A stretch of DNA of 53,469 bases from Marinobacter antarcticus (lineage in GTDB: Bacteria; Pseudomonadota; Gammaproteobacteria; Pseudomonadales; Oleiphilaceae). The notes below the pieces were generated by a model. That model ran no database searches. It had not been told where the DNA came from and worked only from the letters and a program-made list of their open reading frames with translations. The position numbers and the translations under genes were made by a program. The stretch is from positions 1 through 53,469 of the forward strand of contig NZ_DRGY01000119.1 in the NCBI RefSeq assembly GCF_011049865.1, written 5' to 3'. This document shows positions 35,758 to 45,762 of the stretch, in pieces. The number at the start of each line of letters is the position of its first letter. Within the stretch, counting starts at the first letter, position 1.

Positions 35758-36993
35758 CTAAGACTCCCTCGTGTTGACGGAACCGGGCGGCGGTTCCTCT
35801 GGCGACTCATCGTCACCCAGAGGACGGGCGACACTCGGAGATGACGTGGTTTTACGGGTCTGCGACAACCGCCTGACGAGATTCATAATCCGGCTGGCCC
35901 CCTCCACCAGGCCGCCCGGCAGAAAGATCACCACCAGCATGAAGATCAACCCCAGCGAGATGTGCCAGCCGCTGCCTAAAAATGGCGACACCACGGCGGT
36001 AAGAAAATCCGTCACCCCATCAGGCAACGCCGAGAACCAGCCCTCGACCACCGATTCATTGATGCGGCTGAAGATGTTCTCAAAGTACTTGATGATGCCG
36101 GCCCCGAGCACCGGTCCAATCAACGTCCCGGCGCCCCCCATAATGGTCATCAGAACCACTTCGCCGGAGGCGGTCCACTGCATGCGATCTGCGCCTGCGA
36201 GCGGGTCCATGCACACCAGTAAGGCACCCGCCAGACCCGCATACATGCCGGAGATCACAAACGCCGTCAGTGTGTAGGGCCGCGAATTGAAACCCGTGTA
36301 GTTCAGACGGGTCTGATTGCTTTTCACCGCCCGCAGAATCATCCCGAACGGCGACCGGAATATGCGCAACGAGAGGTAGAACATGCCAATCAAAATCAGC
36401 GCGCTGATATAAAACCCGACGTTAAACTGCAAATCCATTCCGAGAAATTGCACCACCGCCGTATCTCCCATCTCAAGCCCAAGAAAGGATGGCGATGCCA
36501 CCTGACTGGTCTCGTTGACGGTATCCAGGATGCGGGGGTCGGTCAGGTCAAGTTGCAGACCGGTTTCGCCATTGGTGATGGGGGTCAGTACCGAGTACGC
36601 CAGATTATAAGACATCTGGGCGAACGCCAGGGTCAGGATAGAAAAGTAGATCCCGGACCGCCGCAACGAGATGAAACCAATCAACAACGCGAACAAGCCC
36701 GACACCACCACAGCAAAAATGATGGCAGGCACGATGTTGATGCTGAGCAGCTTGAGCATCCAGACCGCAGAATAGCTGCCGACGCCCAAAAACGCCGCGT
36801 GACCAAACGACAGATAACCGGTCAGCCCGAACAGAATGTTAAAGCCAATCGCAAAGATGCCGTAAATGGCGAAACGTTGCATCAGGTCAGGGTAACCTGC
36901 CCCAAGCGGCGCCATGATCAGCGGCGCGGCAAGCACGAAAATAGTGAACAGGACCATCAGAGTCCTATCGCTGGTACGGAATGTTTTCAGCAT
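35758..36993 (-). CDS. livM: Branched-chain amino acid/amide ABC transporter permease, LivM-type
   Basis: 411 aa from [16 protein letters not shown] with GGAG ten bases upstream. An alternative ATG at 37035 would overlap livH by 38 bp. About ten TM helices, with [20 protein letters not shown], the conserved LivM signature (SFGHAAF), and [15 protein letters not shown] near the end. A C-terminal cytoplasmic tail of about 50 hydrophilic residues is longer than usual. It forms the permease with LivH. Confidence 0.92.
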   Translation of the reverse strand: MLKTFRTSDRTLMVLFTIFVLAAPLIMAPLGAGYPDLMQRFAIYGIFAIGFNILFGLTGYLSFGHAAFLGVGSYSAVWMLKLLSINIVPAIIFAVVVSGLFALLIGFISLRRSGIYFSILTLAFAQMSYNLAYSVLTPITNGETGLQLDLTDPRILDTVNETSQVASPSFLGLEMGDTAVVQFLGMDLQFNVGFYISALILIGMFYLSLRIFRSPFGMILRAVKSNQTRLNYTGFNSRPYTLTAFVISGMYAGLAGALLVCMDPLAGADRMQWTASGEVVLMTIMGGAGTLIGPVLGAGIIKYFENIFSRINESVVEGWFSALPDGVTDFLTAVVSPFLGSGWHISLGLIFMLVVIFLPGGLVEGASRIMNLVRRLSQTRKTTSSPSVARPLGDDESPEEPPPGSVNTRES

Positions 36994-36997
36994 GACA

Positions 36998-38032
36998 TCA
37001 AGTCTCCATGACGCCTTTGCGCCCCATGAGTCCACGGGGACGGATCAGCAGGATGATGACTGCCACCAAGTAAATAATGACCTGATCGATGGAGAACCCG
37101 AATAGGAAGTCCTTCACCTCCGGCATAGACGCGAAACTCTGCAAAATGCCGAGCAGAAAACCTGCCGCCACCGCACCGGTCAGTGACCCCATGCCGCCCA
37201 CGACCACAACCACAAAACACAGCACCAGAAAATCCATGCCCATGTGGTAGTTCGGCGACAGAATCGGGGTGTACATCACGCCCGCCATACCGGTCACCAC
37301 GGCGGCCAGACCAAACATCGCCGTAAACCGCTTGTCGATGTCGATGCCCAGCAAACCGACGGTTTCCCGATCAGCCATGCCGGCCCGCACCACCATGCCG
37401 AATGTGGTGTAGCGCAAAAAAGCGAAGATACCTCCGATAATGACTCCCGCAAACAGAAAGTAAACCAGCCGCCAGATCGGGTAGATAACAGAGTTCTCCG
37501 CCATACCGATCCAGACCCCGACATCAATGGAGCCGACAAACGCGGCCGGTGCCGGCTGGGGAATGGGGTTTGCCCCATAAACCGATTTGATAACCTCCTG
37601 CAGCACAATGGCCAACCCGAAGGTCACCAGGATCTGATCGGCGTGAGGTCGTTTATAGAAGTGTTTGATCAGCCCCCTCTCCATCACAATGCCAATGAGC
37701 AGCATCACCGGGATGGCAAACAGCAGGGACCAGAACACGGAGTAATCGATCATCGTTGCGCCAAAATCGCCGAACCAGAGTTCAACGTAAGGAACGTGAA
37801 TTTCCAGTGGTGTGCCCCAGGGGCTCAGCTCGGTCGCGGAAAGCGTGACTCTCTCGAACGATAATAAGTTGTTGAAGGTGACGGTACAGAACGCGCCAAT
37901 CATGAACAACGCGCCGTGGGCGAAATTCACCACGCCCAGAGTACCAAATATCAGGGTTAGCCCTAATGCGATCAGAGCATAGGCACTGCCTTTATCCAGC
38001 CCATTCAGTACTTGCAGAAGGATGGCATCCAT
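36998..38032 (-). CDS. livH: Branched-chain amino acid/amide ABC transporter permease, LivH-type
   Basis: 344 aa with eight or more TM helices. Signature [20 protein letters not shown] in the first helices and [20 protein letters not shown] later match LivH/UrtB. A hydrophilic insert (about 60-95) between early TMs makes it longer than Escherichia coli LivH (308 aa). AAGG lies about eight bases before the ATG. Confidence 0.93.
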   Translation of the reverse strand: MDAILLQVLNGLDKGSAYALIALGLTLIFGTLGVVNFAHGALFMIGAFCTVTFNNLLSFERVTLSATELSPWGTPLEIHVPYVELWFGDFGATMIDYSVFWSLLFAIPVMLLIGIVMERGLIKHFYKRPHADQILVTFGLAIVLQEVIKSVYGANPIPQPAPAAFVGSIDVGVWIGMAENSVIYPIWRLVYFLFAGVIIGGIFAFLRYTTFGMVVRAGMADRETVGLLGIDIDKRFTAMFGLAAVVTGMAGVMYTPILSPNYHMGMDFLVLCFVVVVVGGMGSLTGAVAAGFLLGILQSFASMPEVKDFLFGFSIDQVIIYLVAVIILLIRPRGLMGRKGVMET

Positions 38033-38097
38033 CGGTATTTACCTTGTCTGATAACAGGCACCTGAAGTGCAACAGGCATATTCAGATCTGACTGACG

Positions 38098-38130
38098 GAA
38101 GTGCATCAACCCGCGGGGCCGATGCACTTC
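38098..38130 (-). promoter_or_regulatory. Intercistronic hairpin between binding protein and livH
   Basis: GAAGTGCATC (38098-38107) pairs perfectly with GATGCACTTC (38121-38130); the 13-base loop itself holds a CCCGCGGGG palindrome. It lies in the 127-bp gap between the solute-binding gene and livH. No T-tract follows on the minus strand, so it is more likely an mRNA stabiliser or partial attenuator than a full terminator. Confidence 0.6.
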
Positions 38131-38159
38131 TTCACAGAGGTAGTAGCCAAGCGCTTTGG

Positions 38160-39503
38160 TCAGACGCCCGGATTACACTTACCGAGTGAGCCACCCGCGA
38201 ACATCGGATGGTTGGGTTCGTAAATGACCTGCTCTACAGGCGTGATGTTGACCACTTCCAGCAAGTCGAACTCCGACGTTGGGTTCTCCTTACCGCGAAC
38301 CACGAGCACATCTTTGAAGCACTGATGGTCGGCGGCGCGATAGAGCGTTTTGCCATTGCCCAGTCCGTCAAACTCAAAGCCTTCAAGCGCCTCTCCGATG
38401 GCACACGGGTTAAAGCTGCCCGCGCGCTCTGCGGCATCAGCGTATAGCAGAGTTTGCACATAGCACGTATGTGCTGCCTGTGAAGGGGGCTGGCCGTACT
38501 CTTTGCCGTAGGATGCGACAAACGCCTTCGAAGCGTCGTCCTGCAGCGACCAGTGCCAGTTAGTGGATCCGAAAATGCCCTTTACGTTTTTACCGGCACC
38601 ACGGGCCATGAGGCGGGAATACAGCGGAACAACAATTTCAAATTGCTTACCGTTGACCATTTTCTCGCGCAAACCGAACTGAACCGCGTTGGTCAGTGAA
38701 TTCACCATGTTGGAGCCATAGTGATTCAGAACCAGAACATCCGCCCCCGAATTGGTGACTGGCGCAATATAAGACGAAAAGTCCGTTGCCGACAGAGGCG
38801 TGCGAACGGTATTCACCGTTTCCCACCCGAGCGCCTCAGTCGAGGCAATCATCGACTCCTCCATCGTCCAGCCCCAGGTGTAGTCCGCTGTCAGGTGGTA
38901 GGCTTTACGGTCGTTCCCGTAGTGTTGCGACAACACCGGTGCCAGCGCCGCCGCCGACATGTAGGCGTTAAAGAAATGGCGAAAGCCGTTGGCTTTTTTA
39001 TCTTTGCCAGTCGTGTCGTTGGAATGCGTCAGGCCAGCCATGAAGATGACGCCGGCATCCTGACACAACGACTGCACAGCAACCGCAACCCCGGACGAAG
39101 AACCCCCGGTAATCATGATGGCACCGTCTTTTTCAATCATTGCACGGGCAGACGCACGAGCGGCGTCCGATTTGGTTTGAGTGTCGCCAGTCACGTATTC
39201 GACCTTGCGGCCGAGAATACCGGTACCTTTGAGCGTTTGTGATGAAAACGTACCCAGCATGCCCCCGTCGCCTTCGCCATTGAGATGCTTGACGGCCAGT
39301 TTGTAGGCGCGCAATTCATCGGCACCCTCGTCCGCATAAGGGCCGGATTGAGGAACGTTGAACCCAAGTACTACGCTGCCTTTGCCCGGTTCATTGGTGT
39401 ACGCACTGGCGGCTCTGGAAAAGATCGTTGGAGCGACAAGTCCAGCACCTAAAACAGCGCTGCCTTGAAGGAACTTTCGGCGGTTCAGATAATAATCAGA
39501 CAT
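38160..39503 (-). CDS. ABC transporter substrate-binding protein, Tat-type leader (LivK/UrtA-like)
   Basis: 447 aa. The leader NRRKFLQGSAVLGAGLVAPT has the twin-Arg motif RRKFLQ, predicting Tat export of a folded protein. The mature part has the type I periplasmic binding fold with FNVPQSGPYADEGADELRAY and MITGGSSSGVAVAVQS, as in amide/urea/branched-chain amino acid binders. The mature protein has several Cys and ends GKCNPGV. The ligand is not determined. GGGAG lies six bases before the ATG. It heads the livHMGF genes. Confidence 0.9.
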   Translation of the reverse strand: MSDYYLNRRKFLQGSAVLGAGLVAPTIFSRAASAYTNEPGKGSVVLGFNVPQSGPYADEGADELRAYKLAVKHLNGEGDGGMLGTFSSQTLKGTGILGRKVEYVTGDTQTKSDAARASARAMIEKDGAIMITGGSSSGVAVAVQSLCQDAGVIFMAGLTHSNDTTGKDKKANGFRHFFNAYMSAAALAPVLSQHYGNDRKAYHLTADYTWGWTMEESMIASTEALGWETVNTVRTPLSATDFSSYIAPVTNSGADVLVLNHYGSNMVNSLTNAVQFGLREKMVNGKQFEIVVPLYSRLMARGAGKNVKGIFGSTNWHWSLQDDASKAFVASYGKEYGQPPSQAAHTCYVQTLLYADAAERAGSFNPCAIGEALEGFEFDGLGNGKTLYRAADHQCFKDVLVVRGKENPTSEFDLLEVVNITPVEQVIYEPNHPMFAGGSLGKCNPGV

Positions 39504-39693
39504 GTGGTTCTCCCGGAATTGTTCTTGTTTTTTAGTCGCTGAACACCCTTGATTACTTTTTGGACAGGCGCGCTCACAACTCTAACTTTCCAGAGGTCAG
39601 CCAATTAAGCAATGAAAGTTCATCAAAGTTACAACTAATGTCTAATACTTAGTGCTTGGGGACGGGGGTGAACAACAAAGCGAAGAGGAACGA

Positions 39694-39724
39694 CAACACC
39701 CCCAGCTCAAAGCTGGGGGTGTTG
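39694..39724 (-). terminator. 14-bp hairpin downstream of uspA
   Basis: CAACACCCCCAGCT (39694-39707), loop CAA, AGCTGGGGGTGTTG (39711-39724) form a perfect 14-bp stem 36 bp after the uspA stop. The minus-strand flank is TCGTTCC, lacking a clean T-run, and the plus-strand flank is CTTTAT. It very likely marks the end of the TAXI-TRAP/uspA operon. The rest of 39504-39760 holds the upstream region of the ABC binding-protein gene; I see nothing else. Confidence 0.65.
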
Positions 39725-39760
39725 CTTTATCGGAGAGGTTGAAAGTCGGCCAAAAGCCCT

Positions 39761-40189
39761 TCAGCGCACAATCATGACCGACACCTTGGCATGATGCACC
39801 ACATGCTCGGCGTTGGGGCCCAGCACATAATCCGCGAACTTGAGCTTGTTGTGGGACGCCATGACGATCAGGTCAACCTCGATTTTCTTGGCCGCGTTGA
39901 TGATCGCCTCCCAGGGTGAGCCATCAACAATGACGCTCTGCGTGCGAACGTCCTCGGGCACGTTCGCGTTGATGAAAGCACGCTGGGCTTTCGCTATCGC
40001 CTCACGGGCCTTTTTGGCGAAACCCTTGGGGAAATACGACCCCACAATGGGCATGCTGTAGTCCGGCAGAACCGTGACCAAATGCAACGAAGCGTCGAAA
40101 CTTCTGCACAGCGCCAAAGCCGTGGGAAGCGCCTTCGACCAGGACGCCTCCTCGTTGAGGTCCACTGGCAACATGATCTTGCTGTACAT
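39761..40189 (-). CDS. Universal stress protein, UspA family (TRAP-associated)
   Basis: 142 aa. It contains IMLPVDLNEEASWSKALPTA at the start, and the ATP-binding Usp signature near the end in MASHNKLKFADYVLGPNAEHVVHHA (G-X-N-A-E-H-V form). It begins 11 bp after the permease stop with AAGGAG at six bases, so it is translationally linked. In Halomonas the TRAP-linked TeaD is a UspA-type regulator of ectoine uptake; a similar role is inferred here. Confidence 0.92.
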   Translation of the reverse strand: MYSKIMLPVDLNEEASWSKALPTALALCRSFDASLHLVTVLPDYSMPIVGSYFPKGFAKKAREAIAKAQRAFINANVPEDVRTQSVIVDGSPWEAIINAAKKIEVDLIVMASHNKLKFADYVLGPNAEHVVHHAKVSVMIVR

Positions 40190-40200
40190 GGCAATCTCCT

Positions 40201-42795
40201 TCAGGCAGTGGCGGTAACCGCCGTCGGCTCACGACGTCGACGCTGCATCACCACGATCAGTCCGAATATCAGGAAGGCGGGAATCCACATCAGTTCCTTG
40301 GTCCAGCGGTCGACAGGCGCCAGCACCTCGATGATTTCCTGGTCAAAGTCGAAGCCAAGATCCGCCGCCTGGCTGCCATAGGCCACCATGTCAACGATCG
40401 CGGTATCACCCTTGATCAACAGCTCCATGCCCAGGTTATCGAGCCGCTCCTGCCCGGTCTCACCATCCGGCACTGGCAGGGTCATGTAGGTCGTCATACG
40501 ATCGCCGTAGGCATCGCGACCTGCAATCTGCAAGCGCAGGGTGGAGTCTGCATCGGCATCACCCAGGGCCTCCACAAATTGCGCAGGCGGCATGGACTCA
40601 TAGGGGTCATGAATCATATCCATCCAGAACCCGGGCCGGAACAGCGTGAACGCAATCAGTAGCAACATGGCGGATTCGTACCAGCGGTTGCGGGTGATCA
40701 TGTAGCCCTGAGTCCCCGCGGCGAAGATCAGCATGGCGATGGTCGACACCACGAAAATCAGGATGCCCTGAAGGAAGGTTACATTGATCAGCAACAGATC
40801 GGTATTGAAGATGAACAGGAACGGCAGCGCCGCGGTACGAAGGCTGTAGTAGAAAGCCTGAAAACCCGTCCGGATGGGATCGCCCCCGGAAACCGCAGCC
40901 GCCGCAAAGGACGCCAGCCCCACCGGCGGCGTAACGTCCGCCATGATGCCGAAGTAGAACACAAACAAGTGCACCGCGATCAACGGCACCAACAAGCCGT
41001 TCTCTGCCCCCAGTTGAACAATAACCGGTGCCAGCAACGCCGAGACCACGATGTAGTTCGCCGTCGTGGGCAGGCCCATACCAAGAATCAGGCTGAGCAC
41101 CGCGGTAAGCAACAGGATCAGCAGCAAGTTCCCCATCGCGAGGATTTCTACCACCTCGGCCAGCACCAATCCCACCCCGGTCTGCGACACAGCGCCGACG
41201 ATGATGCCAGCAGTGGCTGTCGCGATGCCGATGCCGATCATGTTGCGGGCGCCGGTAACCAGGCCAACCCACAGATCCATGGCGCCTTCGCGCAGGTCTG
41301 CGCGCATGTCACTGCGCCCGCGGAAGATCGAGGTAATGGGGCGCTGGGTAAGAATGATGAAAATCATGAACACCGTGGCCCAAAAGGCCGACAGCCCTGG
41401 CGACAAACGTTCCACCATCAAACACCAAACCAGCACAACCACCGGCAAGATGTATTGCAGGCCTACCAGAACCGTGGGCCTGGTTTGCGGCAGCGAATAA
41501 ATCGGTTGATTGGGATCATCCATCTCGAGCTCAGGGTAACCGGCTGCCAGCTTGAGCAACGCGATGTAGATCACTGCCAGCGCAACGGCGATCACCCAGG
41601 GCGTCGCATCGCCAAGAATCGGTTTGAGCCAACCGAGGCCGTAATAAACGGCCAGAGCCACAACCATAATGAGCAGAAGCCCACCGAGAAAGCCGATCAC
41701 CTTATTCAACATCGGCTTGGCCGGATTGGCGCTTTCAAGACCCTGCATGTTGGCCTTGAGAGCCTCAAGGTGAACGATATAAACCAACGCGATATAGGAA
41801 ATCAGCGCTGGCAGGAAGGCATGTTTAATAACATCGACGTAGGAAATACCCACATACTCGACCATCAGGAAGGCGGCCGCGCCCATAACCGGCGGCATGA
41901 TCTGACCGTTGACCGACGACGCAACCTCAACGGCACCGGCCTTTTCGGCGGAAAAGCCGACGCGTTTCATCATAGGAATGGTGAAGGTGCCCGTGGTAAC
42001 CACGTTGGCAATCGATGAGCCGGAAATCAGACCGGTCATAGCAGACGCCACCACGGCAGCTTTGGCCGGCCCACCCCGGTAGTGGCCAAGCAGCGAGAAA
42101 GCCACCTTGATGAAGTAGTTACCCGCCCCTGCCTTGTCGAGCAGGGCACCGAACAACACAAACAGGAACACAAAACTGGTTGAAACCCCCAGCGCGATAC
42201 CAAAAACACCTTGGGTCGTTAACCATTGGTGATTGATCAGACCATAAAGACTGACCCCGCCATGGGAGAGAATACCGGGCATCCAGGGACCGGCAAGGCT
42301 GTAAATCAGAAAAACCAACGCCACGACCATCAACGGTGGCCCAAGCGCTCGGCGAGTCGCCTCAAGCAGCAACACAATACCCACCACACCGATGATCACG
42401 TCCTGCGTTAGCGGCGCACCGGGGCGTTGGGCCAGTTGCTCGTAGAACATGAACATGTAGGCGCCACAAAAGGCGGCCATTGTGGCCAGCACCCAATCCT
42501 GGATGGGAATGCGATCACGGGGCGAACGCTTGAATGCCGGGTAAGCCATATAAGCGAGGAAAAGCGCGAAAGCCAAGTGAATAGAGCGGGCTTCTGTGGC
42601 GTTGAACACGCCAAAACCCACCATAAAAGGCAACGGTGACGCGATCCACAATTGAAAGAGCGACCATGCAGCCGCAATACTCACCAAAAGTTTTCCGGGC
42701 ATGCCTGCTGGTTTGCGGGCCCCAGAATCACTGGAGGCTACCATGTCCTCCAAATCGGCACTCGAGTCTCGAGGTTTTGTCGTATCGTCAGCCAT
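40201..42795 (-). CDS. TRAP transporter permease, DctQM fusion (TAXI type) with DUF3394 tail
   Basis: 864 aa. One polypeptide carries about four DctQ-like TMs (35-180) fused to the DctM-like domain (about 180-700, with GSSIANVVTTGTFTIPMMKR and the conserved LILGMGLPTTANYIVVSALL). A C-terminal region (about 725-840) matches DUF3394, ending in a final TM and an RRRREP tail. It takes up solutes with Na+ or H+ in partnership with the TAXI binding protein upstream. A large antisense open frame lies over the central part and is treated as a shadow. Confidence 0.93.
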   Translation of the reverse strand: MADDTTKPRDSSADLEDMVASSDSGARKPAGMPGKLLVSIAAAWSLFQLWIASPLPFMVGFGVFNATEARSIHLAFALFLAYMAYPAFKRSPRDRIPIQDWVLATMAAFCGAYMFMFYEQLAQRPGAPLTQDVIIGVVGIVLLLEATRRALGPPLMVVALVFLIYSLAGPWMPGILSHGGVSLYGLINHQWLTTQGVFGIALGVSTSFVFLFVLFGALLDKAGAGNYFIKVAFSLLGHYRGGPAKAAVVASAMTGLISGSSIANVVTTGTFTIPMMKRVGFSAEKAGAVEVASSVNGQIMPPVMGAAAFLMVEYVGISYVDVIKHAFLPALISYIALVYIVHLEALKANMQGLESANPAKPMLNKVIGFLGGLLLIMVVALAVYYGLGWLKPILGDATPWVIAVALAVIYIALLKLAAGYPELEMDDPNQPIYSLPQTRPTVLVGLQYILPVVVLVWCLMVERLSPGLSAFWATVFMIFIILTQRPITSIFRGRSDMRADLREGAMDLWVGLVTGARNMIGIGIATATAGIIVGAVSQTGVGLVLAEVVEILAMGNLLLILLLTAVLSLILGMGLPTTANYIVVSALLAPVIVQLGAENGLLVPLIAVHLFVFYFGIMADVTPPVGLASFAAAAVSGGDPIRTGFQAFYYSLRTAALPFLFIFNTDLLLINVTFLQGILIFVVSTIAMLIFAAGTQGYMITRNRWYESAMLLLIAFTLFRPGFWMDMIHDPYESMPPAQFVEALGDADADSTLRLQIAGRDAYGDRMTTYMTLPVPDGETGQERLDNLGMELLIKGDTAIVDMVAYGSQAADLGFDFDQEIIEVLAPVDRWTKELMWIPAFLIFGLIVVMQRRRREPTAVTATA

Positions 42796-42865
42796 ACTCA
42801 GCCCTATTCGCCGTCGATCAGGTTATTGTTGATATTATTGCGCTAAAAAACGACACCGCAAACGC

Positions 42866-42897
42866 GATGCGCGGATACTTGTAAGCATCCGCGCATC
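42866..42897 (-). promoter_or_regulatory. Intercistronic hairpin between TAXI binding protein and permease
   Basis: On the minus strand GATGCGCGGATGCT and GTATCCGCGCATC pair as about 14 bp with one G-U and a tight loop, in the 135-bp gap between the two TRAP genes. The next T-run is about 20 bases further, so it is not a canonical terminator. It probably reduces permease relative to binding-protein expression. Confidence 0.65.
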
Positions 42898-42930
42898 ATT
42901 CACTTGGTTGTAACGTTCATCAACACCAGA

Positions 42931-43908
42931 TCACTCAATCCAACCGCGCTCGCGATAGTAGCGGGCGGCACCCTTATGCAGTGGCGCTGAAAGCCCCTGA
43001 GTGGCCATATCCTCGGCAACCAGGTTCTCGAAGGCCGGGTGCAGGCGCTTGAAGCGATCAAAATTGTCGAAAACCGCCTTGACCGTCTGGTAAATAACTT
43101 CTTCATCGGCCTTGGCCGTGGTCACGAAAGTCGCCGCCACGCCGAAGGTCTCAACATCGTCCGGGTTCCCCTTGTACAAGCCACCGGGAATGACCGATGC
43201 ACTGTAGTATGGGTACTCGCTGACGATTCCTTGAATGTCCTTATCATTCAACGGAATAAGGCGAGCATCAACGGTTGTGGTCGCTTCCTGAATCGAACCG
43301 TTGGGGTGCCCAACGACATAGACCATTGCATCGATGTTGTTATCAGAGAGCGCCGAAGCTTGCTCAGCGGCATCCAACTGGGAAGCCAGAGAGAACGTAT
43401 CCATGGTCCAGCCCTTGGCGTCCATCACCACTTGCATGGTGTTGCGCTGTCCAGAGCCGGGGTTACCGATGTTTACGCGCTTACCCTTGAGGTCATCCAG
43501 AGTTTCGATGCCGGAATCAGCACGGGCCAGCAAGGTCAACGGCTCGCCATGGACCCTGAACACAGCTCGCAGATCCTTAAAGGCGTCGCCTTCAAAGTTG
43601 CCGGTGCCGTTGTAAGCCTGGTATTGAACATCAGACTGAGCAACGCCCATATCCAGTTCGCCAGACTTGATGCCATTAATGTTGGCAACTGAACCACCGG
43701 TGGACGGCGCATTACACTTGATATTGGCATCGTCCAGACGGTTCACCAGACGACAGATCGACTGACCGACGACATAGTAAACGCCTGTCTGTCCACCGGT
43801 GCCGATGGTAATAAACTGCTCTTTGTCTTGCGCGATCGCCGGAGAGGCGAACATGGCAACACTCAGCAGGGTGCCGGTGAATGCGGCGGATAAAGCATGG
43901 CGTTTCAT
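42931..43908 (-). CDS. TAXI-family TRAP transporter solute-binding protein
   Basis: 325 aa. Signal peptide of about 26 residues ending SPAIAQ, then FITIGTGGQTGVYYVVGQSI, the TAXI signature. The C-terminal part contains LVAEDMATQGLSAPLHKGAA. Members bind small organic ligands such as glutamate; the ligand here is not shown. GAGG lies before the ATG (GTATTT spacer). Its permease follows 135 bp downstream. Confidence 0.94.
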   Translation of the reverse strand: MKRHALSAAFTGTLLSVAMFASPAIAQDKEQFITIGTGGQTGVYYVVGQSICRLVNRLDDANIKCNAPSTGGSVANINGIKSGELDMGVAQSDVQYQAYNGTGNFEGDAFKDLRAVFRVHGEPLTLLARADSGIETLDDLKGKRVNIGNPGSGQRNTMQVVMDAKGWTMDTFSLASQLDAAEQASALSDNNIDAMVYVVGHPNGSIQEATTTVDARLIPLNDKDIQGIVSEYPYYSASVIPGGLYKGNPDDVETFGVAATFVTTAKADEEVIYQTVKAVFDNFDRFKRLHPAFENLVAEDMATQGLSAPLHKGAARYYRERGWIE

Positions 43909-44023
43909 AAATACACCTCAATAATTGTTATTTTGGTCAAGAGAAGGCGGCAAGAGCTGCATCCGGCAGATTTACCGACAGTTTGACCTCTCTTACAACT
44001 TTAGCGAAAAAATTCACTGGCGG

Positions 44024-44051
44024 AAAAACGCCTGTTTGACGAGGTGTTTTT
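44024..44051 (-). terminator. Possible bidirectional terminator downstream of the sugar dehydrogenase
   Basis: AAAAACGCCT (44024-44033), eight-base loop, AGGTGTTTTT (44042-44051) form a stem with one G-T pair and T-runs on both sides. It lies in the 340-bp region (43909-44248) between the TAXI gene's upstream region and the PQQ dehydrogenase stop. That region otherwise shows no coding frame I can support. Confidence 0.45.
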
Positions 44052-44248
44052 TCCTTAATTCCAGTTTAGACAGGACCTACGTTAAGTAAAGGTTGATTTT
44101 CAGATCCTGACACTCAGAGGCCCCACTGCCCCGGGCAGGCGCATGACTCAATCACGCATCATAGCCAGGCCGAAGCCGGCCGCTATCCTGGAGACAACCG
44201 ACCACCAGGTCAAGATTCATTGCCAATATATGGCCGAAAAGACGCCGT

Positions 44249-45574
44249 TCACTGCACCGGCGATTCTGCGCCGCTGACCCTCCATATTATGTTGCCCACA
44301 TCGTCCGCCACTAAAAGCCCTCCCCGCTTGTCGATGGCAACGCCAACCGGTCGACCCTGGGCTTCGTCGTCTTCATTGACAAACCCGGTGAGTATATCAA
44401 CCGGTTGCCCATTAGGTTTCCCATCTGCAAAGGGAACAAAGATGACTTTATAGCCGCTGCGAGGTTTGCGGTTCCAGGACCCGTGCTGACCCACAAACAT
44501 ACCCTTTTGGAATTGCTCAGGTAAGGTATTGCCCTCGGCGGCGGCCAGCCCCAACGACGCGGTGTGCGGCCCGAGGGCGTAGTCTGGCTTGATGGCCTGC
44601 GCTACTTTTTCCGGTTGCTGCGGCTTTACCCGTTCATCCACGTTCTGACCATAATAACTAAAGGGCCAACCGTAAAAACCACCCTCTGTCACCGAGGTCA
44701 TGTAATCAGGCACCAGATCATTGCCGAGCAGATCACGCTCATTGACGGCGACCCAGAGCTTGCCGCTTTCCGGCTGCCATGCCATACCCACCGGGTTGCG
44801 CAGGCCAGTGGCAAACTCCCGGTGCTGACCGGTGTCCGGGTCAATTTCCCAAATGGACGCGCGGCCTTTCTCCTGCTCAAGACCGTTATCGCCAACATTA
44901 CTGTTGGAGCCCACACCAACGTATAGCGTGTCGCCATCCGGGCTGGCAATCAGGCTCTTGGTCCAGTGATAATTGATTTTTCCAGCGGGCAGATCGGTCA
45001 CCTTGACGCCTTCGGCAGTGATACGAGTCTGCCCCTGCTCGTATGGAAAGCGCATGACGGCATCCGTGTTGGCAACGTAAAGGTTGTTACCGATCAGCGC
45101 CATGCCAAAGGGAGAGTTCAGGTTTTTCAATAACGTCGAGCGTTTGTCGGCTACGCCGTCACCATCACTGTCCCGCAGCAGGGTAATCCGGTCTGCGCTG
45201 GGAACCGTGGCACCGGCCTCCTCCATGATCATTCCCTGGATCCAGGCACGAAGGCCGCCGCCACTGTCTGGCCTCGGCTGCGCGTTGGTTTCAGCGACCA
45301 GCACGTCACCATTAGGCAGCACGTAAAGCCAGCGAGGGTGCTTGAGATCGTCTGCGAAGGCGACCACCTGAGTGCCTGCAACGGCATCCGGTTTTCCGCC
45401 TGTGGGCCAGCCGATCGCTGTGGCAATATTGACGGTAGGAATCAAAGATTCGTCCGGGCCGGGTAACGTCGGGTTTGGGCCGGTTCCCTCAGCAACGGAA
45501 AGCTGAGCGACGGTCCCACAGGCAGTCAGTGTGAGTGTCAGACCTATGGGTAATAACAGATAACGCGGGGTCAT
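44249..45574 (-). CDS. PQQ-dependent sugar (sorbosone-type) dehydrogenase lipoprotein
   Basis: 441 aa from [20 protein letters not shown]; the lipobox LTAC at about residue 19 predicts a lipoprotein. GGAG lies nine bases before this ATG; the longest frame adds seven residues. The mature part is a beta-propeller: [60 protein letters not shown] and [11 protein letters not shown] match soluble aldose dehydrogenase/L-sorbosone dehydrogenase proteins. It probably oxidises a sugar or aldehyde with PQQ in the periplasm. No PQQ biosynthesis genes are in the window. Confidence 0.88.
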   Translation of the reverse strand: MTPRYLLLPIGLTLTLTACGTVAQLSVAEGTGPNPTLPGPDESLIPTVNIATAIGWPTGGKPDAVAGTQVVAFADDLKHPRWLYVLPNGDVLVAETNAQPRPDSGGGLRAWIQGMIMEEAGATVPSADRITLLRDSDGDGVADKRSTLLKNLNSPFGMALIGNNLYVANTDAVMRFPYEQGQTRITAEGVKVTDLPAGKINYHWTKSLIASPDGDTLYVGVGSNSNVGDNGLEQEKGRASIWEIDPDTGQHREFATGLRNPVGMAWQPESGKLWVAVNERDLLGNDLVPDYMTSVTEGGFYGWPFSYYGQNVDERVKPQQPEKVAQAIKPDYALGPHTASLGLAAAEGNTLPEQFQKGMFVGQHGSWNRKPRSGYKVIFVPFADGKPNGQPVDILTGFVNEDDEAQGRPVGVAIDKRGGLLVADDVGNIIWRVSGAESPVQ

Positions 45575-45762
45575 AATCGTGAGCTCCAGGACCAAAACAA
45601 CTCAAGCCTAAGCCGATTTCGCTGCAATTGCTTTCTCTGCGCGAAAAAATCTTCATTCAGCGAGTCAACGCTGGCATAAAAGTGTTAAATATTTTGACAC
45701 CGAGATAACATCGCACTCTATCTGACGTGAGAAATACCCAAACTCTGTATCAGGATTAATCG

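Noticed and set aside
40969..42018. 349-aa open frame on the plus strand inside the TAXI permease
   Set aside because: It is extremely rich in His, Gln, Asn and Arg, the pattern of an antisense shadow of a hydrophobic membrane protein. The opposite strand clearly encodes the permease.
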